Shown: positions 48,031 through 60,355, counted from the stretch's first letter. The stretch is DNA of 64,000 nucleotides from Utricularia gibba (GCA_002189035.1 NEEC01000012.1:248001-312000), one strand, 5' to 3'. Notes: generated by a model from the letters alone, not told the origin. A program made the numbers and translations.

Positions 48031-49089
48031 GTTGTTGTTGTTGTTGTTATTATTAATCTTAGTCTTATTTTTATTTTTCTTAATATTATTTTTCTTTTTC
48101 ATTATCATTATAATATAGGTTTGGTATTATGACAACAAATCATGTTGAGGCGATGAATGGAGTGTTTCGAGGTGAGCGACGGCTTCCTCCTACGACCATT
48201 GCCAAGGTATGTAAAATAATTTCTTTAATTGTAGATTTGTTATATATATAATACAAAAATTTGTGATTGTAGGCTACATTTGAGAAAGCAAAAGAATACT
48301 TTGAAGATCGTGCTGATGCAGCTCGACGAATGACTGCAAAAGGAATGAAATGGGCAGAGAAGGGTGATGAGCTATTTAAATTAGGAGCAGAGAAGCTTAA
48401 TGGTCTTATAGTTGATAATTTCAGTAGAGAGACCATGGCTACTTCTGTTATGGAGATAGCTTCAACACGGAGGACAGTTTACATAGTCGATATTTCACGT
48501 AGAACGTGTACTTGTGGATTCTGGCAGAGCTTTAGAGTTCCTTGCAATCATGCGCAACAAGTAATTTATAAAAAAAAATTTCTTTAATAAATTATAAATT
48601 TTTTAAATTACTAATCTTATTTTTCTACACGCATGTCATAGTTTCAAAATTCAACCTCAAAAATTCATCGATAAGGTGTATTCGATGAAAAAGTTAGTTG
48701 CTACCTATGAAGGTGAATTCCAACCTCTTCGAGACGAATCTCATTGGGATCCATCACCATTTATATTGAAGCCAAACCCTGCAAGACTACATGAACGACG
48801 TCGAGGTCGACAGACAACAACTTGCCGACAGGGACCAACGGATTGGACAACTGGTAGTTCAAACTCAAGAAGATCCTCTATGCATTCAAGTTGTGCAGAA
48901 TATGAGCATCCATCTACTGATTTGCCGCAACATTCCTCATATGATGCTGGTTATGAGACACGAGGGAGGATGTCTTCATTATTTGGATCAAGTTCTTCAC
49001 AAAATCAAGCACCACATCCTCCAAGAAGATCAACGATCAACTCTTGGTACTCAACTCAAGAATCTTTTTCCAAAAAGGCGCTCAAATAA
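46096..49089 (+). pseudogene. MULE transposase (MuDR type), interrupted
   Basis: The N-terminal domain (46096-46650) is broken by TGA at 46294. A MuDR DNA-binding region follows in 46860-47340 (YELICRENHDNRSRFAWHLKARF, then WKITSMQEPHTC). The MULE core runs 47439-48200 with VIQVDGTHLYARY and CIISDRGSGLL carrying the two catalytic Asp. A SWIM finger, CTCGFWQSFRVPCNHAQQ, ends about 48560, and a Ser/His-rich tail reaches 49089. Introns are clear at 47972-48118 and 48207-48272, others likely near 46457-46525 and 48563-48650. Further stops are at 47358 and 47409, and the frame changes near 46840. This copy is probably not able to make a whole transposase. Confidence 0.85.
47977..48056 (+). repeat. 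Trinucleotide microsatellite in a MULE intron
   Basis: About 18 TTA/ATT triplets run into six GTT triplets and then ATT again. It lies wholly in the intron 47972-48118, so it does not affect coding. Confidence 0.9.
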
Positions 49090-49416
49090 TTGATAAAATG
49101 ATTGTTGATTTAAAATTTTTTATATTTTTTAAATTGTAATTTATGAATTTATTTGATTGTTAAATTTAATTGAATTTTATGGATATGATTTATGAAAAAT
49201 GAAAACTTTTATTCATGTATTTGAAAATGATAAACATTTTATATTTTTAAAATGCTAGTTAATTTTATCATTTAAAAATATTTATGTTTATGTATTTGTA
49301 AATTTAATTAAAAATATGAAAAATGCAGAATATAATAAGGAATATATATCATTTTTGTTTATTAAATAATTATATAAATTTTTTGGGATTAAATGTAAAG
49401 ACAGCCATAAACGCCC

Positions 49417-49515
49417 ATCCCCATGAAACCACGCCTTATACGAGTGTGGGTTACACTTTGCACGGGCGTGGGATATGCCTTGCACAGGCGTGGGTTATAT
49501 AACCTACGTCTGTCG
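49417..49515 (+). other. G-rich subterminal island of the MULE
   Basis: Variants of gcacgggcgtgggatatgcctt repeat in tandem, ending in the palindrome ggttatataacc (49493-49504). AT-rich DNA surrounds it. It shares tgtgggttacac with the island at 20575-20755. Confidence 0.5.
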
Positions 49516-49797
49516 AAGGCATTTTTTTTTTAATTTTTCAATTTATAATTTAATAAATTATTTTTTATGAAATATTATAATTATTTTAAATTTAAATTAA
49601 ATTACTTGAAATTAATATTAATTTATTATTTATTTTGAACATATTTGCATATTTTACTAATTATTTATTTGTATATTTATAATTTATTGTTCATTACATA
49701 TCAACAATAAAAATTAATTATACATATATATATATATGTAAATGAAATTATATATTATTTTAAATATATCAAATATAGTTTTATTATTTTCTTTCGT

Positions 49798-49913
49798 CAA
49801 ATAGGGGTATTCAACAAACACAAAAAAAAAACGGGGTATTCAGCTAATTTTAGTGAAATGCGGGGTATTCAACAAATACTTTTTTGGCAGTGGGGCATTA
49901 TGCCAACAAAGCC
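49798..49913 (-). repeat. Right terminal inverted repeat of the MULE
   Basis: Reverse-complement partner of the left repeat. Counted on the minus strand, motif starts are at 49900 (as TAATGCC), 49870, 49841 and 49812. Confidence 0.85.
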
Positions 49914-49924
49914 GTGATAACTGG

Positions 49925-50457
49925 GTGCAAATTTGCGACAGATCAGATTTTTTCATTTATCTAACAATAATGTTGTAAAAAGTTTTTGATACAAAGCACA
50001 TGTTTTCATTTCCTAAAATTTTATTAATGATGAGATTTAGTTTTAATAATTTATTATAATTATTATATATATTATTTCTATATAAATATGTATGATTACA
50101 ATTTTATATAATTAAAAATAGTAAAAATACAAAAAAATCGGTATTCTCTATTAGTATTTTTAATGATACAATTTTTAAATAATTTTATTATGAATTTATT
50201 GTCTAAGTTTTTAAAAATTGGAAAAACTATTAATAATGGAAATTGTTTTTAAGATACATTTTCAAAAGAAATGATAATATATCTAATATTAACATTTTAA
50301 TAAAATGAAAACGAAATAAAAATAAAATAGTAATTTTGTATTCAAATACTCACGTACCTATCTAAGAGGTAAACCAACAAGTAAAAATAAAGATAGTAGA
50401 TATTAGTACTAGATAGAACCACTAGAATCAAGTAAATCTAGTTTTATGTATTTCGTT
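49925..50457. other. AT-rich spacer
   Basis: Nothing coding is recognised between the MULE and the next frame. Confidence 0.5.
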
Positions 50458-50781
50458 ATGGATAGACCTAATTATGGAATAAGTGATGAAATCAGGAGCT
50501 ATGTTAACAAAAAATATAAGAAACAAGTGAAGGAAGAAATCGATAAAGAGGGAAAAAAATATGAAGAAGTATTTCTTGAGAATGCAAACATTGAGACCAA
50601 GTTGGAGTAACTGAGTGCTATTGAAGGTGAACAAGGAGGAAAAATTTTGAATCTAAAGCCATTGGATCTTTACATGCACCACATTTTGATGGATAATAAG
50701 CAGGAAAATTCTGTAATTATTTCTGATGGTCTCACCTCGCATCAAGAGAAAACCTTCTTTGATGAATTCATCCAAAATTAA
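50458..50781 (+). pseudogene. Unrecognised coding remnant, one in-frame stop
   Basis: A single reading frame from ATG 50458 to TAA 50779 spans 108 codons with only one internal stop (TAA near 50608). The first part is Lys/Glu-rich (KKQVKEEIDKEGKKYEEVF), the second reads more like a globular domain (LKPLDLYMHHILMDN, then EKTFFDEFIQN). I do not recognise the family; a transposase N terminus is possible. It ends just before a solo LTR. Confidence 0.35.
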
Positions 50782-50799
50782 TAAGAAATTTTGGGTAAT

Positions 50800-52094
50800 T
50801 GTTAATTGTCATTTTATAATTTATTATTATGTATTATTATGTATTAATCTAGTGTTAAGTTATCCAATTTAGGATTTATATTGATAAATATTTTATTTAC
50901 TTAAAAAAATCTTATTTTCTATTTTGTATATATTTTCTTTGTCTTTTTCGTGCACTTTGACCGAAATATGTCAAGAGGCAGTTGTGGAGTGTTGCAGGAA
51001 ACCAAATTCTGACTTTTCGTGCGTTGCAAATGACTTGGAATGATTGTGAACGAAAAATTGACATTAGTCAAGTCCCCTGACTTATGATATGTCAAAGTCA
51101 ATAACAATGATTGGACGCTTACTTGTATGCATATGAAAGGTGGTGGCACACGCAAGACAAAAAGGTTGATGGGAAGGGGACCAGAAGGAATTAATGCACG
51201 TGGAGAGTAAAATAAAACCAATTTGGAACAATCTCTTTCAGACCTCTTGACACTTTGTTCTTACACTAAGAACTTTTGGTTCCCTCCAAGGGAGGAAGAA
51301 TAGTTTAGCTTGCCTTTTCGTTTTCTGTTTTGATGCCCCTTTGTGGCTAAACTCTTTTAGTTTCTGAGAATAGATAAAATTTACTTCCATGTCTTGAGCA
51401 TTAATCTCGTCTCTTTACTGAAATTCATTTCGGATTTTGTATACTTCCACACGTTTTGTTACAGTTTTTCTATAACAACTCTTAGTCATGGTTCTTGAGT
51501 AGCGGGTCACTCCTCACGGATTTTGATAAAGAGCAAGGTGAAGAATACTACCTCCCACCTTCGCAGTTCGAAGGAAGTAGCGAACTGTTTGTGATTAAGG
51601 TACCGCGACAATGGACAGGTAGTGACCTCATACCTGTCATTGGTCATTGGCAACAGCTGGGCACATGTGCACAATTCGGTTATGAAGGCAATCAACGTTA
51701 ATCCTCTTGTATTTTCAATCGTCTCAGGGGAACCATATGAGGCTATTCCCGTGCCTCCATGTCAATAAAATTGTAAAGGAGAATAGGCTATTTCTTGCTC
51801 CTATAACCAGCTATTTGAAAGTAATTAATGAAAACCGAACCGAGGATAGTTTAAAGAAAGAAAAGAAATCCATTTCCAAGAAATTGCAACCTTTAGTCAA
51901 AATTCATCACTTCTGTTGTAACTTTTATTTCTATATTTCGAAAACCTCTTTATACAAACCCGTGACAATTTGTAAAAGTTTTCTACAAAACACTTTTCGC
52001 AAAACTCAACTCCCTAAAATTGATACTCGTGCTACATTCTTTTGTGTTCAATGTTTTACATATTAAAAATTTATTGAGAAAACGACATGCAATA
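50800..52094 (+). repeat. Solo LTR, Athila-type family, plus strand
   Basis: It starts TGTTAATTGTCATTTTATAA and ends aaacgacatgcaata, matching the ends of the other family members. The middle (for example gcacatgtgcacaattcggtt near 51660) is the reverse of the solo LTR at 6273. Neither primer site nor gag follows, so it is a solo LTR, but the flanking pentamers (gtaat and aggat) do not agree. Confidence 0.78.
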
Positions 52095-54350
52095 AGGATA
52101 GTTAATCTTCCGGTGATTAATATTTAGAAGCACTATTTACATGAATTTCATCTAAGTCATTATTATCAGTCAATATATATGTAGGTCATCTTCATCAATG
52201 TTAACCTCATTACAATGTCCAAAAGCTAATGATAAAAAAACATGAAATATTTATTAAATACAGAAAAAATATTTTAACCTTATAAAAATATAAATCTAAC
52301 CATTTTAATTGTTCGTTGTTAATAAATCATGGAAAAACCAAAATTAGGGTCAAAGGGATGAAAGTTGTGATGAAAATTAATATCTCTATTTATGTTTTGA
52401 TTCTCAAAATACAAAATGTTCAAATTATATGTGCCACCTGAAATTGTGAAATTGTATATTTTGATAAATTTTATATGAAAAATAAACTTCAAACAATTAA
52501 ATAATTACCATGTCAACAAGAAGGAAAACCCAAACTTATTGTATCAATATAAAGTTCAATACTCAAATCTTTGTTATGCAATATTGATATCCATATTTGT
52601 AAGTGGAATGTAACTAGCGTCAGTTGTATGTGTATCATAGAATTTGGCGGTAATCTGAATCGAATACAAATTAGGATTTATATTCAATTTCATATGGATA
52701 TTCCTAAATAGTTCTTTATATTACAAATTCGGTTTAACAATAATATTGCATACAGGATTTCAATCGTAATGTATGTAGTCAATATGAAAATTGTTGATAA
52801 AAGAATCACCAAAGAACAACTTCAAAATAATTTGACCATTTAACTTAACATAAAAAATAATGAATAATTTCTACATAAACACTTCAAAGATTTTATAAAA
52901 AAAAATACAAAACAACTTTGAAAGTAGAATATGTATTAAGCAAATTAAGGAATGTTTATATTGAAAGGTTATGTTAATATCAAAATGATTACTATTAATG
53001 TTATTTTCAATTAGAAATTCCATTTTTATATATAAGTTAGAAATTCCAACTGGATTTGTTTATTTTAAAATGAATAAATAAGAATTTCCAATTTAAACCG
53101 TAATATAAATTAAGATTATTCAAATACAAATACTAGTATAACGTTCACTTTACATGAAACACTTCATTTTTTTTAATATTCATAAGTATCATTATAATAT
53201 TTTCAATTTTGAGAATTGTGTAAATAATGTTAAAATAATTCAATAAATTTATCATTTGTATTTAGATAAATAAAACGTATATTTAAAATTAAACAAATTA
53301 TTTTAAGAAAAAAGTATAAACATGAATTATTTGTTGGTCAGGAAATGATATTTTTAAAAAAGTTAATAAAAAATATGTATTTTAAAATATAATGTTAATT
53401 GGTTGTTATTTGTTTTTTGATTTTTTGTTGTAAAAGTAGTTTTGTTATGGTTTATAATTTATATATGTAATAATCAAATACTATCATGTAATGTAATAAT
53501 TTTAAATTAAAATATTTTTTTAATTTGCATAAATCATTTAATTACCTAAATATTACTTTTTAACATTTATTATTAAATAACTAAGTTGCTATTCAAATAT
53601 TAAAAAATTTTTATAGCTATTTAAAAACTGTGAGATTAAATTTATTTACAAATTACTTAAAAAGTGTTATAGTAATAAACATTAACCAAAAATATTTATT
53701 TTTTCATATGTTACTATTTGTATTTTTAAAAATTATAATTAAAAATATTTTTCAAATAAAGTTTATATTGATTTGATAAAATATTAGTAATTATTTATTT
53801 TAAAATAAAAATGAAACTAAACACCTGCACCAAATACTTTATTAAACATTGTTATTTTATAAAGATAAAGATATGTCAATTACTCAAACCCAACTTCTAG
53901 GGTTACATTGGGTGTGTTACCAAAATACATATTTAAAAAATATGTATTGGTAAAATACATAAGGTAATATAAAAGTTAATAAAATACATGTGTTCAGATA
54001 TCATGATTGTTCTACTTTCTCTATCTTCACTTCTCTATCACCAGCCTTGATGGCAAAAATCTGACTACTCACACATCTCCCATATTCTTCCTCCATTAAA
54101 AAACTAAAAATTCCCCATAATCACATGCATGTAAAAATAATCCGCTTACCACCAATACACGTAAGGTAATATAAAGGATAGTAAAATACATGTGTCTTCG
54201 AGGGTGTCACTATTATAGGGTAATTTTATCAATGGAGTGAACACAAGTAACATTGAATTAAATTATAAAATTATTTTACTAACGAACTCTTTATTATTAA
54301 AGTTGAATGGAATTGTACCTACCCTCCTTTGATATAAATTCCTTCTTCCT
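52095..54350. other. Long AT-rich region
   Basis: No gene is supported. Two direct repeats of about 37 bases with changes (rtaaggtaatataaa-g then taaaatacatgtgt) lie at 53958-53995 and 54161-54199, possibly parts of a small nonautonomous element whose ends I could not define. Confidence 0.45.
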
Positions 54351-54515
54351 TCTTTTCTCTTCAGTGGTTTTCAGATTTCAGATTTATTTATTACTGCCTG
54401 CTTCCTCCCCTCTTTTGGTATTTATGTCAATCCTTCTGTGATTCCTCCTCTTTCATTTTTCTTGTTTCTCCACCTCTGATCCAAACTTTGCATTCAATTA
54501 CCAGATTCTTGAATC

Positions 54516-54867
54516 AATGACCAAGACTACAATGAAATCCTATGTTGGAGGTCTAATATTGGATGATTCATCAGTCCATCATGTGTATGCTTTGGAAGCT
54601 GTGAAAATTTTAGCAGCGAAATGAAACATTTCCTAGAGTAAGTTATTGGACACTATTGAAAGTGAGCTAGAAATCAAAGTAGATTGTGATAATGTTCGAT
54701 TATGTGCCAAGTTCTATAGCAGCAATTCCTCTACTGCAAATCATATTAATGTTAGCGATTCAACAAATCCCTTGTTCATTATGAGCCCCAAAAAATCTTA
54801 TTTTAGTATTGAAATGTTAATCTCAAAACATAACTCAACAGATTGTTCATCATCTCACCCAAATTAG
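54516..54867 (+). other. Two short unrecognised open frames
   Basis: After a pyrimidine-rich, leader-like stretch (54310-54500) an ATG at 54516 opens a 36-codon frame starting MTKTTMKSYVGG. A second frame of 73 codons runs 54646-54867. No domain is visible. They may be a gene fragment, but coding is not shown. Confidence 0.2.
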
Positions 54868-56100
54868 TATTTGCTTTTAATCCCTATGAATTTTATATAA
54901 TTCTTTTCTAACTTTAAAAAGAAATTTACTAATTTGTATTTATAAATTTTAATCTTTTTTGGACAAATTTAATTAAGGCCATCAAACTTATCTTCTATTT
55001 TCAATTTTATAATCAAAATTTTTTAGTTCCATTAAACATATCAAAACTGTTTAATTTTAAAAATAAATATATAAAATTTATTGTTTATTTATGTAAACTA
55101 ATATTTGCATGGATTTCATCAAAATATAATCCAATTTAATAAAATATTTCATTAAACTCATCAAAAATTAATACAAAAATTAATTTTTTTTGTTTTTTGA
55201 TTGTAAACAAAATAGTTTTTACATTGTTAATAATTTTTGTATAATGATTAAATTATGATTAAATTTTTTTACAATGAAAATAAAAGTGTATATATATTTC
55301 ACATATTTCATTAAATCAGATTTATTATCATTTTATTCAATTACAAAAAATCAATTTTTATATTCATATTTGAAATCAAAAATTTTTGATATGTTTAATT
55401 ACTTTATTGAAACAAAAAAAATTGATGATAAATGAAATGGAAGATAAGTTTGATAGCTTTAATGAAATTTTCCCTTTCTTTGTAGTATTTTAATTTTTTA
55501 AGTAGTGATTATTTCACATCTATTTTTTTTATTGATTTTAGTTGTTATATGAAAATATCATTATTGATTTAATTCATACTTAATTACGAATATTTTTACT
55601 CATTTGATTGGTTGTTATGAAAGATAATATTTTTTAAAAGTTATAAATAAGTAGAAGTAGTTTGAATACATTATTCTTATCATAAAATTAAAAGCTTTAT
55701 TATTATTATTTTTTCTATGATTGAAAACTAGCATATACATTGTTGTAATAAAATATTAATTATAAATTTATTAGTAATAATTACTTTCAATGCTTTACGA
55801 ATCGATTTAGAGGTCTAGACGTTCAATTTTTAATGATTATGCTTTGAAAAATTGCAATGTCTCTTCGTTAAGAACAGTCACAATATCCCCAGCAATATGA
55901 TTGCTCACAATATTCAGAAAGTATAAAATGATTTTATGCATATTATAGTATAATATAGACCATTGATTTCGAATCTTTCATCGGTTTTAGGTTCGAACCT
56001 TCAATTTTCGATTGATCCCAACTACCATACTAGTGATGGTATGGATTATCAACATGAAACTGGTCATTGGCCATGATTCTTTCTTTAATTATTATGATTA
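54868..56100. other. AT-rich spacer
   Basis: No feature recognised. Confidence 0.45.
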
Positions 56101-58400
56101 AGGCAGGGATTACGACTACCAAGATGACTCCCATGTCTTTCCAGTTGGTGATGACATGTATGCAGATGAGGCATGCAATTTATCTGATGATGATGATATT
56201 CCAGCTGGCTCAGATTTTGAGGATGCTGATGGAGAATTAGTGGTCGAAGATTTACCTGACTTGCCTCCTAATGTCAAAATTCATGAGACATATGTAGGAG
56301 CCCCCTTACCAATGCAAGAAGAGAATGAATCAGATGTTTATGCTGATTCGATGGATGCATTCATTCCAAGAGATTATTATGATAAGAGAACCCGAATTCT
56401 TTGGTAGGGTATGACACTGAAGGATCGTGAGACCATCATGGATGCAGTTGTCAAGTGGCATTTTACCATTGATCAGTGAGAATGTAGAACATACAAAAGC
56501 GATAACTACTAATATAAGGTGATGTGTCCGCAGACTGATAGTGGGAAGGAGTATTGCCCTTTTGAGTGTAGAACAGCTTATCAAAAGAGATTAGGGATGT
56601 GGAAGATAACAAAGCTGTAGAGCCTCATACTTGTGAACTAACGTCAGAAGCAGCATCCACCAACGCCAACCTAAACATTCGATATGTTGCTCCTTGGCTT
56701 ATTCTATATCTAAACCCAAAGATAATGACTCTAAGTGTTCAACGTATCATCAAGAATCTGTTCACCTATGATATGCCTAAGTGGCATGCTTGAACTTGTA
56801 CGTATTGAGCCTATGAACTCCGTTATGGTACCTAGTAGGCTTCTTATGCCCAAGTACCTATCTATCTTAAAGAGATTTAGAAGCAAAATCCAGGAATAGT
56901 GGTGACATGGGAACATGAGACTCATTTTCATTGTGATCATCTCTTGAAGTGGATTTTTTGAGCTTTTGGCTTTTCAATAAAAGCCTTCATACATTGTCGG
57001 CCAATCATGTGCATGGATGCTATTCACTTATGTGGTAGTTACGACTACAAATTACTTGTAGCAGTTGTATACAAGTAACCATGTAGTCACATTGGGATAT
57101 GCATTCATCCATGATGAAAGTGCGGAGGATTGGATCTGGTTTACGGAGCAATTGGTTCGATATGTAATCACGGGAAGAACAGGAGTATGTATCATCAATT
57201 ATCATGGATCTAGGCTATTAGCTATGTACAAACGATACCAAGAGCTTGTTCCCTCGTATGGTATTCATCGTTTCTATGTTTTCCACATGTGGAAAAATTG
57301 CATGAGCCATACTAAATCAAAATCAAAGGAGGCATCAACGATTATTTATAGGGCTACCTACTCTCGGAACCACTTCGAGCATACACAAGTAATAAATCAC
57401 CTTGCAAGGGCCATTCCAATAGATACGCCTACATGATGGATATTCCTTTGATTGATTGGATCTTGATAAATGATCAGGGTCATCGGTAAGTGAATTCTTG
57501 TAATTAGATATTATGAATTACATTGTCATTCTGATTTCCCAATTTATTAAGTATGGGATCATGACTGCGAATCATGTAGAGACCTTGAATGGAGCATTAT
57601 GAGATGTCCGTCGTCTACCTCCAACGGCTATTGCAAAGGTGAAAACTTTAAATACATATAGATTCATATAAACAAACTAGCATGGGTATGACTATCTATG
57701 CAAGTTACCTTCGAAAAGAGTAAATATTATTTTAAAAAGTACAGGGTAGAAGCACTAGTAAGGAGATTAGCTTGCCAAACTTTTGGCGACAAGGTGCATG
57801 AGGCCTATAAGGTAGAATCAAGACTAGTATCTCGACCTACATTGTATATGATGAATGAACTCATGAGGTAGATGTCAAACTGGAGACCAATTGCATCATT
57901 GAAACTCGAAGGGTAAGAGTTGAAGACCAGCACTACAATTGTGGTGTGTGGCAATTAGATCGATATCCCTGCAGTCATGCACAAAAGATATACAAACAAA
58001 CTCTATCTACAATATAACCTACAACTTAAATCTATTAACTTTTCTTTATTAAGTATGTCACTGGTTATGGAACAAGCCCAAAGACAAAACCAGTGATTAT
58101 TATAGACTATTGTCAAAGTTGAGCACTTATAATAGTGAAGTTCATCCTATAAGAGACGAACGAGATTGGGCACCACCAGCTTGGGTGGTATAAAGCAACA
58201 CGGCACCAGGGACTTGTGGATTACCAACAACAAAAGAAAAAGAAAGGTAGACCTAAGAAGATCAAGACATTCAATCCAATTGATTTGAATATATTGTCAC
58301 CTACAAATCCTGATCACGAGGGCATCTACCTTGGAGTCTAGATAATCATGATGTGGCGGACACGTAGATCGACGAAAATGAATGAACCTTCGGATAACGA
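56101..58400 (+). pseudogene. Second MULE transposase relic, related to the one at 46096
   Basis: An acidic N-terminal part (56156-56407) precedes decayed DNA-binding-domain sequence. Then comes a MULE core: VTLGYAFIHDESAEDWIWFTEQL and IINYHGSRLLAMYK (57090-57230), where the catalytic Asp of SDRG appears replaced by Tyr-His. The phrase YGIMTANHVETLNGAL and RRLPPTAIAK (about 57553-57640) matches the exon start of the other MULE (FGIMTTNHVEAMNG, RRLPPTTIAK) and follows an intron in the same place. A SWIM-like CGVWQLDRYPCSHAQK (about 57940-57990) and a basic KKKKGRPKK segment (58230) close it. Many stops show age. Terminal repeats were not found. Confidence 0.72.
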
Positions 58401-58429
58401 TGCGTGATCTAGTTTTGTCTAACAATTTT

Positions 58430-58443
58430 GTGTCCGCGGACAC
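58430..58443. repeat. Perfect 14-bp GC-rich palindrome
   Basis: GTGTCCGCGGACAC is its own reverse complement and is followed by another ggacac. It stands out in AT-rich DNA and may lie near the left end of the Harbinger element. Confidence 0.8.
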
Positions 58444-59063
58444 GGACACTCTCTCTCCGCGAACGATCAATCATTTTTTTATTTTTTCAATTCTTTTTTA
58501 TTCAAATATATTTAATATATAAACCTTATTTCTTCACACACAACTCCATCTCTTCATTTTTCTCCTGCACAGCGGATCTAGTTTGACAAAAGGATGAAGA
58601 TTCACTTCCAATTTTTTGTTTGTAGCTATTGGATAATGTAGGATTTTTATATTTTCACAAAATATGAAAGTTTTCATCTTATATTAGTATATTAATTGTA
58701 CTAATTGAAGTATTTAAAAAATTTCTAAACATTTTTATTTTTTTTTTGCTTAATATTTTGGAATAACTAGTATTTGATGATGCTTGATAGTTTATATTAT
58801 AATCTTTTGTAGAATACTTATGTTATATATCATGGTATAAAGTTATTTTTTTCTAGTGTCTCATAGATTTGATGAAACTTGATTAATGTCAAATATTTGT
58901 TGATTCTATTATTATTTTTATTTCCTTATATGCATTTTGAAATATTTTTTTTATTTTTTAGAATCATTTTAATTTATTGCATTTGATTTTATAGTATTCA
59001 TGTTAAGTGTATTTATTTAAATATTCATTTGATTATTTTTTCAATGATATTTTTTAGGTTAAT

Positions 59064-59947
59064 ATGGCTTCAATGTCAATATGGAAAGATAAAGAAGTCA
59101 ACATATTAGTGTCATTTTCGTTAAATACTTCCATTGATCCCATTACTAGTAATTCTAAAAAGGCAGAGTCATTTTGGAAGGTCATTAGTTCTTTCTATTG
59201 TGATGCAATCAAGGCTAATGGAACAAATGGAAAAGTTCGAGAACCTGAAGTTTTGAGGAAGAAGTGGAAAAGCTTAAGTGCAGATGTTCAAATTTCTTTT
59301 AGAATGTATGATAGGATTTCACGACATGATCCAAGCGGTTACAGCAATTATGACTTGATTGATATGAGCTTGAAGTTATATAAAGAAGAACTTCGTAAGC
59401 CTTTTACATATTTGGAAGCTTGAAAAATATTGCGAGATCAACCAAAATCCATTGTTATTTACATCTTGTTTTCTTTTTATTAACTCATTGTTTTGTATAA
59501 AAACATGATATAGACAATGGAAGGAAGAGGAAAAAGAAAGCAAGTATTACATGTGACTCTTCACCAGTTCAATACCATGCCTCCAAATGTGATAGAACAA
59601 GTGAATTCAGAGGTTCCAACTATACAATGCCCCATTGGACAAAAGAATGTTTCTTTAGGGGAGTACCTCTAGCGGGATTCCTCAAGAAAAAAAAGATGTT
59701 GTCAAAGCCGTCACTGATAAATTGGATGAGTATAGGATTGAAATGGCAAGACACAATACATTGTATCAACATATTGCAGAAATTGCAGTGAACTCTGAAC
59801 ACGAGTTGAGGTTGTTGATCGAGATAGATGTGTCGAAGATGGATGACTTTCAAAAAATACTCTATAGTGAAGCGCACAATCATTCATTATCTAGTATGAA
59901 TGCTCAACAAAATTTACCTCCTACTAAGGCTAGTTCGCTTCCTTCAT
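59064..59947 (+). pseudogene. Harbinger ORF1-like Myb/SANT protein, broken
   Basis: The first part (59064-59423) reads SIWKDKEVNILVSF, FWKVISSFYCD, VREPEVLRKKWKSLSADVQ and resembles the trihelix-like DNA-binding domain of plant PIF/Harbinger ORF1. A second part continues from about 59520 with PIGQK and from 59722-59947 with DEYRIEMARHNTLYQHIAEIA, the usual C-terminal helices. Stops and a frame change near 59670 lie between them. ORF1 proteins bind DNA and cooperate with the transposase in related elements. Confidence 0.65.
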
Positions 59948-60159
59948 AGCTCAGTTTTCAGGAACCACATAGTGGTCAGAATGATGATTGTTGATACTTC
60001 ATGTTGTTTATTTTGATTGAGCTTGAACTTTTATGAACCATGCAACTTCAATTTAGTTTATTATATAGCATTGAACAATTTATTTAACTTATTAAACCTA
60101 TCTCAATAAGCACATCTTACAACTACTAATTTATCCTAGCATCCATACTTCATAACCAT

Positions 60160-60355
60160 TGATCTATCACACCAACCACATCTTACATCTACCAATCCAC
60201 TACACCTACCACACCTTCCAACTATCAACTTACCACACCAACCACATCTCACAATTATCAACCTACCATACCAACCATATCGACAACTACCAATCTACCA
60301 CACCAACTACATCTCACAACTATTTATCTACCACACCAACTACATCTCACTCATT
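60160..60355 (+). repeat. Degenerate tandem repeat, about 33-36 bp unit
   Basis: Units approximate accacaccaaccacatctcac then aaytatcwacct and recur five or six times. It lies between the two Harbinger frames. The open frame crossing it is a by-product of the repeat. Confidence 0.7.

Larger units (their letters stand above)
45346..49913 (+). mobile_element. Structurally complete Mutator-like element (MULE)
   Basis: The element is 4568 bp with long terminal inverted repeats (about 45346-45458 and 49798-49913). It is flanked by gtgaaaactgg (45335-45345) and gtgataactgg (49914-49924), a duplication with one mismatch; nine bases or so is normal for MULEs. Each terminal repeat holds four GAATACC-type motifs. 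Inside is a plus-strand transposase gene with introns (46096-49089), broken by stops. A paired MSA-like site lies ahead of it and a G-rich island near the right end. Confidence 0.88.

Noticed and set aside
47686-48108. Minus-strand open frame with a long Asn run
   Set aside because: It is the reverse translation of the TTA microsatellite in the MULE intron and overlaps the transposase core in antisense.
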